Source: Sphingopyxis sp. (GTDB taxonomy: Bacteria > Pseudomonadota > Alphaproteobacteria > Sphingomonadales > Sphingomonadaceae). Taken from it: a stretch of DNA of 34,391 bases. The translations under genes were made by a program, and so were the position numbers. The stretch lies in contig JAEMRT010000035.1 in NCBI GenBank assembly GCA_016463225.1, forward strand, positions 11,957 to 46,347, written 5' to 3'. The notes beneath the pieces were generated by a model, which was not told the DNA's origin, ran no database searches, and saw only the letters and a list, made by a program, of their open reading frames with translations. Shown piece after piece: positions 1 to 8,259 of this stretch (its first letter is position 1; each line of letters begins with the position of its first letter).

Positions 1-438
1 ATCGTGTTGACGCCACCGCTCGCCGACCGACAGCGCAAGGTTGGTATCGATCAAGGACGTGTGATGGATAAGTTCGGTGGGGCGGTTGCGGCCGCCGGGT
101 GCACGCACCAGCAATTGCGGTGGTACCGTACGGTTGCCGATCGCGAGCAGCAGCGATTGATCGGGTGCGAGGATCCACTGATCCTCGAACCGCTCGGTCA
201 GATATTCGGTGCAGAATCCCCAGAAGCTGGCGAACCAGGCCGTACTTTCTCCTGCCGGTTCATCGGGCCGCGAAGGAATATACCATCCGCGCATGACCTC
301 TTTGAGAAAGCCGGCCTTTGTGAGGCGCTCGCGATAGGTCCTGCTGATATCGGCGGACCGAATGGCGAAGCGGCCGCGCGTTTGGAATCGTTCAAGGACA
401 TCTAGCGCGTCAGCGAGTTTCTGGGCGGGAGTAGCCAT
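1..438 (-). CDS. Fic family protein, N-terminal part, cut by window edge
   Basis: An open frame starts at the ATG whose first base is 438 and runs off the left edge with no stop, giving 146 residues beginning MATPAQKLADALDVLERFQ. It has a helical, AbiEi-like N-terminal module (residues about 1-50) followed by a segment containing GWYIPSRPDEPAGESTAW and ILAPDQSLLL. From memory, this combination is typical of roughly 500-residue Fic-family proteins (AMP or other nucleotide transferases) with an AbiEi-like N-terminal domain. The catalytic HxFxxGNGR motif would lie in the missing part, so activity cannot be judged. The 24-bp-spaced repeats begin 19 bases upstream of its start and are probably its control region. 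Alternative: a stand-alone AbiEi-type antitoxin or regulator. The reading frame is convincing; the Fic assignment is moderate. Confidence 0.65.
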   Translation of the reverse strand, partial: MATPAQKLADALDVLERFQTRGRFAIRSADISRTYRERLTKAGFLKEVMRGWYIPSRPDEPAGESTAWFASFWGFCTEYLTERFEDQWILAPDQSLLLAIGNRTVPPQLLVRAPGGRNRPTELIHHTSLIDTNLALSVGERWRQHD

Positions 439-456
439 GTCGCACTTGTATCATAT

Positions 457-538
457 TTCGCTAAAAAGGCTGCACAATATTTCGCTTTTAGAGATTTTCT
501 CTAAATCGCTTTTAATGCGTTTTGCAGATTCGCTTTTG
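457..538. repeat. Four direct repeats (TTCGCTTTTA) with exact 24-bp period
   Basis: Copies start at 457 (TTCGCTAAAA), 481 (TTCGCTTTTA), 505 (ATCGCTTTTA) and 529 (TTCGCTTTTG), each exactly 24 bases after the last. On the minus strand they read as AAAAGCGAA-type boxes just upstream of the Fic-family gene start. The AT-rich spacer at 488-506 also holds the inverted repeat TTTAGAGA / TCTCTAAA. The regular array suggests an operator for a DNA-binding protein, possibly the downstream gene's own N-terminal domain. Iterons of a replication origin are the alternative, but no rep gene is visible. The outer two copies overlap the tail of the degenerate ORF at 501-817. Confidence 0.7.
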
Positions 539-817
539 ACGCAAGGACAGCGCTGCCTTCAGTGGAGATCAGAACGATGTCGGATGGATCAGGCTGGGCG
601 ACGATCGCATTACCAGGACGATAGCTGGCAGCACGCCTATGCCAACAAGGCGTAACCGACCCGCGTCGACCAAAGCCCGAAGAAGATATTAGAAGGTACG
701 ACGGACACAGGGAGTAGCGAGAGCGCTGGTGATGTGCGCCGTTGACACACCACGCGAGCTTTGCGCCATGCCGGCCTCGATCGCTTGTAGGTCGGCTTCA
801 GGTATCGGTCTTGCCAC
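501..817 (-). pseudogene. Degenerate winged-helix ORF, possibly a Fic-protein N-terminus
   Basis: A GTG at 815-817 preceded by AAGGA starts a frame of 42 residues (ARPIPEADLQAIEAGMAQ...) that hits TAA at 689-691. The same frame then continues as YLLRALVDAGRLRLVGIG. After a one-base shift near 637, the next frame reads RAASYRPGNAIVAQPDPSDI and onward to a TAG at 501-503. Joined, the pieces form a plausible winged helix: recognition-helix-like VRRT...LLRALVDAGRL followed by a wing. Such N-termini occur on Fic-family and related regulators, so this may be the remnant of a second Fic gene; that is a resemblance from memory. One nonsense codon plus one frameshift supports a pseudogene. A real 42-residue peptide is the alternative. 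Confidence 0.45.
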
Positions 818-828
818 ATCACTTCCTT

Positions 829-892
829 AGTTGCGCAAAAGATGTATCGCGCAATTATAAGGTTCAATGCGCAACTAAACGCAGTTGTGCGC
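829..892. promoter_or_regulatory. Cluster of TTGCGC/GCGCAA boxes in divergent intergenic region
   Basis: AGTTGCGCA (829-837) and TGCGCAACT (868-876) form a perfect 9-bp inverted repeat. CGCGCAA (848-854) and AGTTGTGCGC (883-892) are further related boxes. TTGCGC at 831 and TTATAA at 855 could serve as -35 and -10 elements of a plus-strand promoter with an 18-base spacer. The cluster lies between the divergent starts of the broken ORF (817) and the membrane protein gene (1088), so a shared operator is plausible but unproven. Confidence 0.4.
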
Positions 893-896
893 GCTT

Positions 897-914
897 TTGC
901 GGGAATTCCCGCAA
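897..914. promoter_or_regulatory. Perfect 18-bp palindrome
   Basis: TTGCGGGAATTCCCGCAA is a perfect palindrome and overlaps a second one, GCAAGCTTGC, at 911-920. It lies in the non-coding divergent region and fits a binding site for a dimeric regulator. The regulator is not identifiable from this window. Confidence 0.4.
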
Positions 915-1005
915 GCTTGCAAGCGGCGGCCCGGTTCTGTTTGAAAGGCAGAGCATGGGGGGCCTTCCGACCAACCTTCAGCAATTATCCAGGGGGAGGA
1001 GAGGG

Positions 1006-1035
1006 TGGGAGTGAATGCTCCCATTTTGGGAGTGA
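1006..1035 (+). promoter_or_regulatory. Two TGGGAGTGA repeats, 21 bp apart
   Basis: TGGGAGTGA occurs at 1006-1014 and 1027-1035, 21 bases apart (two helical turns). The first copy can also pair with CTCCCA at 1018-1023 as a small hairpin. The pair ends 52 bases before the start of the membrane protein gene, a position suited to an operator or activator site. No other explanation is seen for this stretch. Confidence 0.35.
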
Positions 1036-1087
1036 TTTTTTATCCGCGGAACCCCGGGCGTGATAGAATAGACAGAAGGAGGATCGC

Positions 1088-1531
1088 ATGAGCGGAACGG
1101 ATGACAAACCCATTCCAGGTGACCCGCTGCAGACCCCAGATCTGGTAAAGCCAAAAGCAGCACATTGGCTCTGGCGGCCCTGGTATGCCAAGTCATGGTG
1201 GACAGCAGCCACAATATTCTGGCTGATTGCGTTCTTCGCGCCCAATCTTTTTATGGACGCAAATCATATCGCCCCACTCATCCTCCTTTTCCATCCATTC
1301 GTGATGGTACCAGCATTGGGTTTTGGGTTCTTTCGAACGTGGTTCCGCCATCACTCTTCCAGTAACGAGAGCAGCGGGATATTAGCTGGTAACTTAGATG
1401 CAAACGCGCGGCATGATCGCGCATTTCGACGTATGGATCCCACAGATCCCACTAACTCAAGATATTACGGGCATCCCGGCAATCCAACCAGTACAGCGTG
1501 GCTCGACAAACATGTACGTGCCAAACACTAG
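1088..1531 (+). CDS. Small membrane protein of unknown function
   Basis: A 147-residue frame is preceded by a strong ribosome-binding site (AAGGAGGA at 1076-1083). Residues 1-35 are polar; about 36-85 are hydrophobic and can form two membrane segments (WWTAATIFWLIAFFAPNLF, and a second around APLILLFHPFVMVPALGF). The polar tail is rich in His, Asn and Arg. The family is not recognised. The gene converges on traG, and the two coding regions overlap by four bases (1528-1531), so it is transcribed separately from the conjugation operon. The ribosome-binding site and the membrane-protein pattern make it likely real. Confidence 0.7.
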   Translation: MSGTDDKPIPGDPLQTPDLVKPKAAHWLWRPWYAKSWWTAATIFWLIAFFAPNLFMDANHIAPLILLFHPFVMVPALGFGFFRTWFRHHSSSNESSGILAGNLDANARHDRAFRRMDPTDPTNSRYYGHPGNPTSTAWLDKHVRAKH

Positions 1532-4500
1532 CGATCCTCAGATGATTGTTTTCCGTCACCCAGTCCTGACTGACGATCACCACTAAATCGACCACTGTTC
1601 AGAATTTTGGACTGTTCGAGCGATGTCACAGGTGCCGTCAGGTCCCAAGTTCCACGACCGGCTGCTGCTTGGTCTAGATAACGATTACGAAGGCCATCTG
1701 CTCCCAGAAGACGATTGCTCAGTTCTGATGTAAACGCTGTGTGCGGGTCGCTTGCTCTGGATGCGGCACTTTGTGCGGCGGAGATTACATTGCGAACTTC
1801 GTAATTCACAATATCCATGTTTGCCGCCGCATCGGTAGATGCGGATCCGGTGTCGGATGTTTCAAATCCTCCGTGTCCGCTGAAACTGCCGCGCGAATGA
1901 CGATCGTTGCCTTTTCCAGGTCCACCACTTTCTACCGAGCCGCCAAGTGACGCGCCGACAGAAGTGCGATTGGTAACCTGGTGGCTGGCGCTGCGCGACA
2001 GCGACCGCGTCCATCCCGTCTGCGCCATGATTGCCTGGACATCCCTCTGGAGTGTATCGGCAACCTGCGGCTTTAATCGCCACTCCCCCTTGCGATCCAT
2101 CTCGAACCCGCCGCGCAGCCAGTTAGCCATCATGGCATGGCCTTCCGCCCCGCCGCCCAGAAAATGTTCGACTGTATCGGGACCGGCCTGTTTGCCTGCC
2201 TCGAACCGCGTACTGGTGTCCGAGCGCGCAGACTGGCTGAACCCGGTGCTGCTCGACACCAGCAGGTCGTTATACGCAAAGCTCAATCGCGCCCGCCCGC
2301 CATTGGCGATCGCGCCCAACTGGCTTTCGTTGATCAGCCCCGCCTGCCACATCTGCGCAGCGGTCTGCGGCGTCAGATTGAGGTTGAGGTCACCATTCTG
2401 GTCCATCGCAATCTGCCTTTTGGTAAGGTCGACGCCATTGTCGCGCAGCAATCCCTGCATCCGGGTCAGCTTCTCATTCTCGACGATACGGCCAAGCCGC
2501 TCGTTGCGCGCCCGATCGGCGACGCCCGCCGCGCCGCCCTCGGCCATGTCGCCCTGATTCCCGGCGGTACGGCTGAGCGCCTGAATGAAGCTGTCGAGCC
2601 GGGCGGCCTCGCGCACCAAAGTCCCTGCCGCTGCCGCCCCTTGCGCAAACCCAAAATTTTCGCTCTGCCGCCTCTGTTCGCCAATGCGCGCGGCCGAGCG
2701 CGTGCCGTCCGGACCAACTTCGCGCTGCGCGTCGAGCTTTCCCGACCGTTCGGCAAAATCATAACCCGCCGCTTCCCGCGTCCGGCCATAGACGCTGGTG
2801 CCTTCACGCGCGGCCTCCGCAGTCGCACCATCGGCTGTTCCCAACTGGGCGGAGGCATTATAGCTTTCGAGTGCATGCATGACCTGCGCCTCATTGCGCC
2901 CGGTCGCACGCGAAAGCTGGGTGATGGCACTCGATCGTGCTTCTCCAGACAGCGCGTTGATGAAGGATACACGCCGCCCGGTTTCGTCGATCGACAGGCC
3001 GAGCATGGAGGCTGCTTCTCGTTGCCCGGCATTGCTGCCCGTCCGCCAGGCCTGCTCGGTTGCAACATTGCCACGCTCCACCTGGGTGACATGGTCCCCG
3101 GCATAGTCACGGCGACCTTCCATCGAGCCGACCTGCACCTGCGCTGCGGTCAAATCATTGCGCAGCATCTGCTCCTGATCGAAAGCATTGGCGCTGAGCT
3201 TGGCAAAGGTCGGATCAGCAGCAGCCTGTCCGATCAGAGTCGACGCCTTGAGTGCTGCGTCCTTCGCATCATAACCATTGCGTTCAAAATGGCGCTGGGT
3301 GCCAGACAACATCATGTCATAGGCGCGATTGTCGCCAAACGCCTTCCACTGCACCATATTCTGGGCGAACGCCGCAAAGGCCCGCTCGCCCGATTGGCTT
3401 TCGCCAAAATAGCCGGTGCCAAGCGCCCGCAACGCATCCTTCTGGGCAAAGTCATGAATAGCGCCGGTCGTGGCGCTGGCGCGAACCGCTTGTGCCGTCG
3501 CGGGATCGGCAAGGTTGCGCCCGACAAGCGCTGGCGACAGCCCGCCCAACTCTCGCGCCGCATCAATGCTGCCCAGCGCCATCGCGCTGTTTCCGGGCAG
3601 GCCATTGCCATGCTCCCCGATCACGCTGCCTGCTGCACCAAAGGTCCGATTGCTGCCAAAGGTCGATCGCTCGCCAAAGTCCCCGAAGCTCGATGCTGCC
3701 CCACGCCGTGCCATCGTGCCGCTAGCCGATGCCTGCGATTCCAGCGCCGAAGCAAACCCCTCCCGCGTTATCAGGGGTGCGGCCGCAGCGCTACCCTGGC
3801 CCTGCGCTTGCAATGCGCCACCGGTGAAAGAGGAGAAGACATTGCCGGAGAAGCGAAACACCGTGAACACGAACGCACCGGCAAGGCCGGCAGCGGCCGT
3901 GCGGAACGTCCCGAATATCGCCAGCGCCTTCATCGCCGAAGAGGGTGCCAGCATCCAGGCATTGACTGCTACATGGTTGGACCGCATTTCGGCCAGCACC
4001 CCCATCGCCCGGCCCAGGGTGAGCTGATAGATGCCTGCATCGATCACGCCCCACATCGCAACGAACACGAATAGCCCAAGCGCAAAACTGGCCACCCGAA
4101 GGTTGATGGGGGTCAGGATGAACAGCAGCGCGATCGGCATCATGAACAGCATGATGCCAAAGACCGTCGCGCGAATGGTCGGCATCCACTGATTGGCGAC
4201 TGACATGGTCGAAAGCCCGCTTGAAACCACTGCCCGGTTCGCCATGATCCTCGCGGCGGTCGCTGGACTATCCTCGAACAGCACCTCGCCCACGCGGTTG
4301 CCCAGCAATATGTCACTCATGAACGCCTGGAGCGTGAGCGGTGTCCCCATCATCACCTCGCCCATTTGTCCAAGCCGGGTGCGGCAGCGGGTGAGCTGAC
4401 TGGCGTCTGCCACATCATAGCCCGTGCTCTGACACACTTGGCGGGAATAATCTTCAAACAGGGTGGAGTCATTGAGACGCGACTGAATATGATCCCAGCT

Positions 4501-5238
4501 CTCCTGGCAGGACATGGTCGTACCACCCTTGTCGGCCGAGGTGAACACGGTGCTGAACGTCGCTGGTCCCGCCATGGCGGCGAAGGCGGCGGGAAGGTCT
4601 GTCGTGCCGCGGAACAACTGGTCGTCATCCATGCCATAGGCAGGCGAGACGCGGGCGACCGGATAACATTGACGGACATAATCCTTGATCGTGGCATCGA
4701 GAAAATAGTCAGTCATCGGCCCGCGCGGCGACACGGCGTTCAGAAAAAGGTCAAACGAATGACCGCCTGCACCAAATTCCAGTTTGGCATTGGGATCAAG
4801 ACTATTGTCGTCGATGGTTTCGGCGAGCGCCCGTTCCATCAAATTCGTGATGCCTGCGACCAGGACGATCAGGTTGGGCACGTCGCCGACCGCCTGATAG
4901 GCATTGCGCACCCGGTCATAGACATGGACGGTGCCGGTCGTGGCGATTAGCCCGACAAAGAGACCAACACCCATCAGCATCTGGAACCCGAACCCGACAA
5001 GGCCCATGCCCTGGCCGCGGATGGAGGCCAGCACGACGCCCAGCGCCAGGCCGACCACCGCACAGATCAGGACCAGCGTTTCAAAGCGCGGATCGCCAAA
5101 GATCATCGAAACCAAACTGAAGGCATCCACCGTTTCGGCAAAGCCATCATAGGTGTGAAAACTCGATTCCAGCGCAGAGGAAGGTGTGGAACTGAGCAGA
5201 AAGGGCAGGGCGGACAGGGCGCGAACAAGGCGACGCAT
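1528..5238 (-). CDS. traG: TraG, mating-pair stabilisation protein of F-type T4SS
   Basis: This 1236-residue protein begins with a signal peptide (MRRLVRALSALPFLLSS) and has inner-membrane helices near residues 50-110 and 360-460. A long hydrophilic, Gln/Ala/Gly-rich periplasmic tail follows. The order of helices, the Cys-containing periplasmic segment (about 190-300) and the last place in the operon after traH all match TraG. In F, TraG acts in pilus assembly (N-terminal part) and in mating-pair stabilisation and entry exclusion (C-terminal part). It is longer than the 938 residues of F TraG, with the extra length in the tail. It starts 21 bases after traH, with GAAAGG about 7 bases before the ATG. 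Confidence 0.9.
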   Translation of the reverse strand: MRRLVRALSALPFLLSSTPSSALESSFHTYDGFAETVDAFSLVSMIFGDPRFETLVLICAVVGLALGVVLASIRGQGMGLVGFGFQMLMGVGLFVGLIATTGTVHVYDRVRNAYQAVGDVPNLIVLVAGITNLMERALAETIDDNSLDPNAKLEFGAGGHSFDLFLNAVSPRGPMTDYFLDATIKDYVRQCYPVARVSPAYGMDDDQLFRGTTDLPAAFAAMAGPATFSTVFTSADKGGTTMSCQESWDHIQSRLNDSTLFEDYSRQVCQSTGYDVADASQLTRCRTRLGQMGEVMMGTPLTLQAFMSDILLGNRVGEVLFEDSPATAARIMANRAVVSSGLSTMSVANQWMPTIRATVFGIMLFMMPIALLFILTPINLRVASFALGLFVFVAMWGVIDAGIYQLTLGRAMGVLAEMRSNHVAVNAWMLAPSSAMKALAIFGTFRTAAAGLAGAFVFTVFRFSGNVFSSFTGGALQAQGQGSAAAAPLITREGFASALESQASASGTMARRGAASSFGDFGERSTFGSNRTFGAAGSVIGEHGNGLPGNSAMALGSIDAARELGGLSPALVGRNLADPATAQAVRASATTGAIHDFAQKDALRALGTGYFGESQSGERAFAAFAQNMVQWKAFGDNRAYDMMLSGTQRHFERNGYDAKDAALKASTLIGQAAADPTFAKLSANAFDQEQMLRNDLTAAQVQVGSMEGRRDYAGDHVTQVERGNVATEQAWRTGSNAGQREAASMLGLSIDETGRRVSFINALSGEARSSAITQLSRATGRNEAQVMHALESYNASAQLGTADGATAEAAREGTSVYGRTREAAGYDFAERSGKLDAQREVGPDGTRSAARIGEQRRQSENFGFAQGAAAAGTLVREAARLDSFIQALSRTAGNQGDMAEGGAAGVADRARNERLGRIVENEKLTRMQGLLRDNGVDLTKRQIAMDQNGDLNLNLTPQTAAQMWQAGLINESQLGAIANGGRARLSFAYNDLLVSSSTGFSQSARSDTSTRFEAGKQAGPDTVEHFLGGGAEGHAMMANWLRGGFEMDRKGEWRLKPQVADTLQRDVQAIMAQTGWTRSLSRSASHQVTNRTSVGASLGGSVESGGPGKGNDRHSRGSFSGHGGFETSDTGSASTDAAANMDIVNYEVRNVISAAQSAASRASDPHTAFTSELSNRLLGADGLRNRYLDQAAAGRGTWDLTAPVTSLEQSKILNSGRFSGDRQSGLGDGKQSSEDR

Positions 5239-5259
5239 AGTGGAGCCTTTCTCGAAGAG

Positions 5260-6681
5260 TCAGCGATTGGTGCTGGACGCAGTGCCGCTCGCCTCGCGCG
5301 CGTCCCGATCACGGGTGCGCAGCAGGCCTGCATAATTGGCCGAGAGATTGGCCTGGGCGAGCGCGGCCATATAGCTTTGGCGCATCTGTGCGCGCTGGCG
5401 CAGCACCTCGTCGCGCAGGTCGCGCAGCTGTTCGATCCCCTTGGCGAGGATGCGGGTCTGGCAGATATTGGCGTTTGCGCCGTCGGCCGCCCCTGCTGCG
5501 CTCGCCCCGCGCTCGGCATTCGACACCGCAAAGTCGATCGAGCGGGTGAGATCGTTGAGCATCTGATAGGCCAGCGTCAACGCGACAAGCTCGTCCGTGT
5601 CGGCGATAACGCTGTCGGACACGCCCTGACGCACCCCCCATTCGAGCAGGCGATAGACTGGCAAGGTGCGGACATTGGCGACAAATTGTCGTTCCTCGGC
5701 AGATAGCGCGGCGCGCGTGCGGATTTTTGTGGCGATTGAGTTCATGCGCGCCTGTGCCAGTTCGAGCGCGCCCTTGCCGCCGTCTGCCGCGCAGTCTGTA
5801 GCGGTCGGCGGTATGGCGAGCGCCCGGCTCTGGACCTTGCCGGACAGAAAATCCTGCGAACTCTCGCTGTCCTGATGCGGGCAGGCGGGAATGGCCGAGA
5901 AGATCGGCACCTTGTCGGCCGCGTCCCATCGCATATAGACGTCGCCGACCCGCGCGCGCATGACGCCTGCCCAGTCGCCTGCACCCACGCGCGTCGCTGC
6001 ATGCGACAGCAGCGAGCCGGTACGGAAGATGTCGGTCACTTCGGCCGGACAATTGGCCAGCGCGTCCTTCAAATCCTCGGTCGGATTATTCTGGTTCGCC
6101 TGGATTTTCTCGCGGCTCTGCTGATAACTTTTGGCAAAGCCCTGTTTCACCGATTTATAGCCGGTCATTTCCTCGATGATGCCCGACATATTGTCATCGC
6201 CCTTGGCTATCTGGACCATGCGATTGGCGAGGCGGCAGTCATTGACCTGAATGGAATTCAGATAATTGGTCGCGGCCTCCATTTTCGAGATGATATTACC
6301 CATTTTTTCGTCGAGCGTTTCGAGCAGATATTGAAACGCGACGGCGGGCGCGGCCTGGAGAATGCTTTCCAGCTTCTGCACCAGATAGTCAGGGTCGAGG
6401 AAGGACATGCCGCCCAGGAACATGTCGATCCCGCCACAGCCTGCCTTCACCTTGGGCAGGGTCAGCGACATGAGATAATCGTCATGGACATCGACGCGCC
6501 CGGACATGCCGCCAGCGGTCACATAGCCGCGCGTCTGGTCCTCAAATGAACCGGGCGCGGTGTAGGTCACATTGTCGAACCAGCTTTCTGCCCAGCCCTG
6601 GGCATAGGCCGGGGTGGTCGCGCCGCAGGTGGCGAGCAGCGCGCAGGCCGTCAGTGAGAGGCGTTGGGTGAAGGCGTGCAT
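5260..6681 (-). CDS. traH: TraH, conjugative pilus assembly protein
   Basis: This 473-residue protein has a signal peptide ending near AYAQG. Residues 80-95 hold the TraH hallmark region around CGGIDMFLGGMSFLDPD, followed by helical segments and conserved Cys residues. TraH is a periplasmic or outer-membrane-associated protein required for F-pilus assembly, thought to act with TraF, TraU, TraW and TrbB. The start has AAGGA about 8 bases upstream. It lies 91 bases after the trbB-like gene, the only sizeable gap in this half of the operon, and that gap carries a hairpin (6712-6740). Confidence 0.92.
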   Translation of the reverse strand: MHAFTQRLSLTACALLATCGATTPAYAQGWAESWFDNVTYTAPGSFEDQTRGYVTAGGMSGRVDVHDDYLMSLTLPKVKAGCGGIDMFLGGMSFLDPDYLVQKLESILQAAPAVAFQYLLETLDEKMGNIISKMEAATNYLNSIQVNDCRLANRMVQIAKGDDNMSGIIEEMTGYKSVKQGFAKSYQQSREKIQANQNNPTEDLKDALANCPAEVTDIFRTGSLLSHAATRVGAGDWAGVMRARVGDVYMRWDAADKVPIFSAIPACPHQDSESSQDFLSGKVQSRALAIPPTATDCAADGGKGALELAQARMNSIATKIRTRAALSAEERQFVANVRTLPVYRLLEWGVRQGVSDSVIADTDELVALTLAYQMLNDLTRSIDFAVSNAERGASAAGAADGANANICQTRILAKGIEQLRDLRDEVLRQRAQMRQSYMAALAQANLSANYAGLLRTRDRDAREASGTASSTNR

Positions 6682-6711
6682 GGCGGGCTTCCTTGAGAAT
6701 AAACAAACAAG

Positions 6712-6740
6712 AAGGCGTCCGCCCGCCAGCGGGACGCCTT
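6712..6740 (-). terminator. Hairpin between trbB-like gene and traH
   Basis: AAGGCGTCC (6712-6720) pairs with GGACGCCTT (6732-6740). In the direction of transcription (minus strand) it is followed by a T-rich run, CTTGTTTGTTTATT. It could be a partial terminator, attenuator or RNA-stability element that sets traH-traG levels relative to upstream genes. Confidence 0.45.
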
Positions 6741-6772
6741 TGCGAGATTGAGATAAATATGGTTGGAGCCCC

Positions 6773-7354
6773 TCAACGCGATGACCCCGACTGCGCGGGT
6801 GGAGCGCCTACGATGCCTGTAAATTTCGCCATGGCGCGCAGGCCCACGGCCGGGCGAACGCCGGTCAGCATTTTGGCGGCGAGATAGGCGTTGCGCGCGA
6901 GATTTTGCGGCTGGTCGGTGCCGATCGCGATCGGGATGATGCGACTGGGGTCTCTGAGCGGTCGGACCCAGGCGACCGGGTGGCCGACCCATGGAAGCCC
7001 AAGACGACCCGATCGCAGAAGGGCGTCCTGGCTACTGATGGTGCGGACCTGCCAGCGATAGGTGCGTGAGAAGCGGCTAAGCTTGGCCCAGAGATCAGCG
7101 CAGGGGAGACAGGCCGGGGTGGTGGTCATTTCAATGATGTAAAGCGGGGCCTGCTGGCCGAGCGTCGCTGCAAAATCGGCTGGAAAATCCCGCGTCACCG
7201 GCACGCGCGACAGCCATGCCTGCATGGCAGCGCCAGTAGTGACCGGATGGATGGCGGCGCGCATGGCGTCGTCGCGCGAAGGCGAACGGGCTTGCGCCGA
7301 TGTCCATGGCGCGATGATCGCCGCCAGGACGAACAGGAAGCGCTGGCACTTCAT
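6773..7354 (-). CDS. TrbB-like thioredoxin-fold protein with CLPC motif
   Basis: This 193-residue protein has a signal peptide (about residues 1-22) and a CxxC motif, ACLPCADLW (Cys82 and Cys85), in a thioredoxin-like context. A WVGHPVAWV region replaces the usual cis-Pro segment. In F, TrbB is a periplasmic disulfide isomerase that helps fold Cys-rich transfer proteins; a similar role is inferred from the motif and location. The start overlaps the traF stop by four bases (ATGA). It could also be counted as a second TraF-type protein. No conserved partner beyond the operon can be named. Confidence 0.65.
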   Translation of the reverse strand: MKCQRFLFVLAAIIAPWTSAQARSPSRDDAMRAAIHPVTTGAAMQAWLSRVPVTRDFPADFAATLGQQAPLYIIEMTTTPACLPCADLWAKLSRFSRTYRWQVRTISSQDALLRSGRLGLPWVGHPVAWVRPLRDPSRIIPIAIGTDQPQNLARNAYLAAKMLTGVRPAVGLRAMAKFTGIVGAPPAQSGSSR

Positions 7355-8259
7355 GGCTCAAGCATCCCACCGGTCGCCGAGACTTGTCCCTCGACGCTGC
7401 TCGTCGAGACTGGTCCATTGGCAAGCGCATCGAAGAAGCCGTCTTCTTCGCCGGCACCTGTCAGAAACTGTTCAGGCCGGATATCGCCCGACAGCAGGCG
7501 CACGGCCTGATAGGCGGTCTGAATGAGATTGGGATAGGCTTCGACCCCGGTGGCGATCACCATGCGTTGCGGGCTGCCGCGCCGGATGACCATGGTGGTC
7601 GGCGTGACCTCGACCCCATAGCGCTGGGCGATCTCGGGCCGCCGGTCGAGATCCTGGAGCGTGACCTGCCATCCCATCTCGTCCTGGAACCGCTGGACCA
7701 CCGGCCATTGCACCCGGCAATAGCCACAACTGGCGCGCGAGAACATGACAAGGGCAAAATCCCGGCCCTGCGCGCGCAGATAGGCGCGGCGCACACCATC
7801 CTTTTGCGCCAACATCTGGTCGCGCGCATCGCTCACCATCGGATTGGCGGATTTGGCGTTCAGTTCAGGATGCTGGAGCATGGCGATCTGGGTGACGCCG
7901 GCGAAGGCGCGGGCCTTGCGCCGGGCAAAATCCTGCAGCCGCCAAAAATCGGACACGGCTTCGACGCTGAGCACGGTTGCGGCATAGTCGCGCTGGTCCT
8001 CGATCAGCTTGCGTATTTTGGGTGGGGTCCAGCGCGCCAGCTCCGCCATGGGCGGAATGACGGGCTTGCTCAGGGTGTCGGGTTCAGCCGTGTCATTGGT
8101 TTTCTCTGACGGTGGGGCATACCACCAATAGCCCTTCTTCATGGCCGGGACGGATGGCGATGCTGTCGCACGCGTCGGCGTACCGGTGGAGTGCTGTGCA
8201 TATGCAGGCTGAGGCAGCAAAAGAGCGGCCCATAGCGAGGCCGTGAGCATGCGCATCAT
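7351..8259 (-). CDS. traF: TraF, pilus assembly protein with thioredoxin fold
   Basis: The first ATG of an ATGATG pair at 8259 overlaps the upstream stop by four bases and is preceded by GGAG, giving 302 residues. There is a signal peptide (ending AYAQ), the TraF-type KKGYWWYAPP motif near residues 41-50, and a thioredoxin domain with RASCGYCRV (Cys178, Cys181) and a VTPTT cis-Pro loop. TraF is a periplasmic protein needed for F-pilus assembly. F TraF itself lacks a CxxC active site, whereas this one keeps it, so it may be redox active. It is one of three CxxC proteins in the operon. Confidence 0.88.
   Translation of the reverse strand: MMRMLTASLWAALLLPQPAYAQHSTGTPTRATASPSVPAMKKGYWWYAPPSEKTNDTAEPDTLSKPVIPPMAELARWTPPKIRKLIEDQRDYAATVLSVEAVSDFWRLQDFARRKARAFAGVTQIAMLQHPELNAKSANPMVSDARDQMLAQKDGVRRAYLRAQGRDFALVMFSRASCGYCRVQWPVVQRFQDEMGWQVTLQDLDRRPEIAQRYGVEVTPTTMVIRRGSPQRMVIATGVEAYPNLIQTAYQAVRLLSGDIRPEQFLTGAGEEDGFFDALANGPVSTSSVEGQVSATGGMLEP

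Noticed and set aside
457..538. CRISPR array
   Set aside because: The conserved part is only about 10 bases with a 24-bp period, far from repeat-spacer dimensions, and no cas genes are present.
637..984. A 115-codon minus-strand open frame in the left intergenic region
   Set aside because: It crosses the palindrome cluster and has no ribosome-binding site; the alternative frames that read as a winged helix are more convincing.
2137..4074. A 645-codon plus-strand open frame
   Set aside because: It lies wholly antisense to traG, is rich in Arg/Gly/Pro/His without domains, and is an effect of GC-rich codon use on the other strand.
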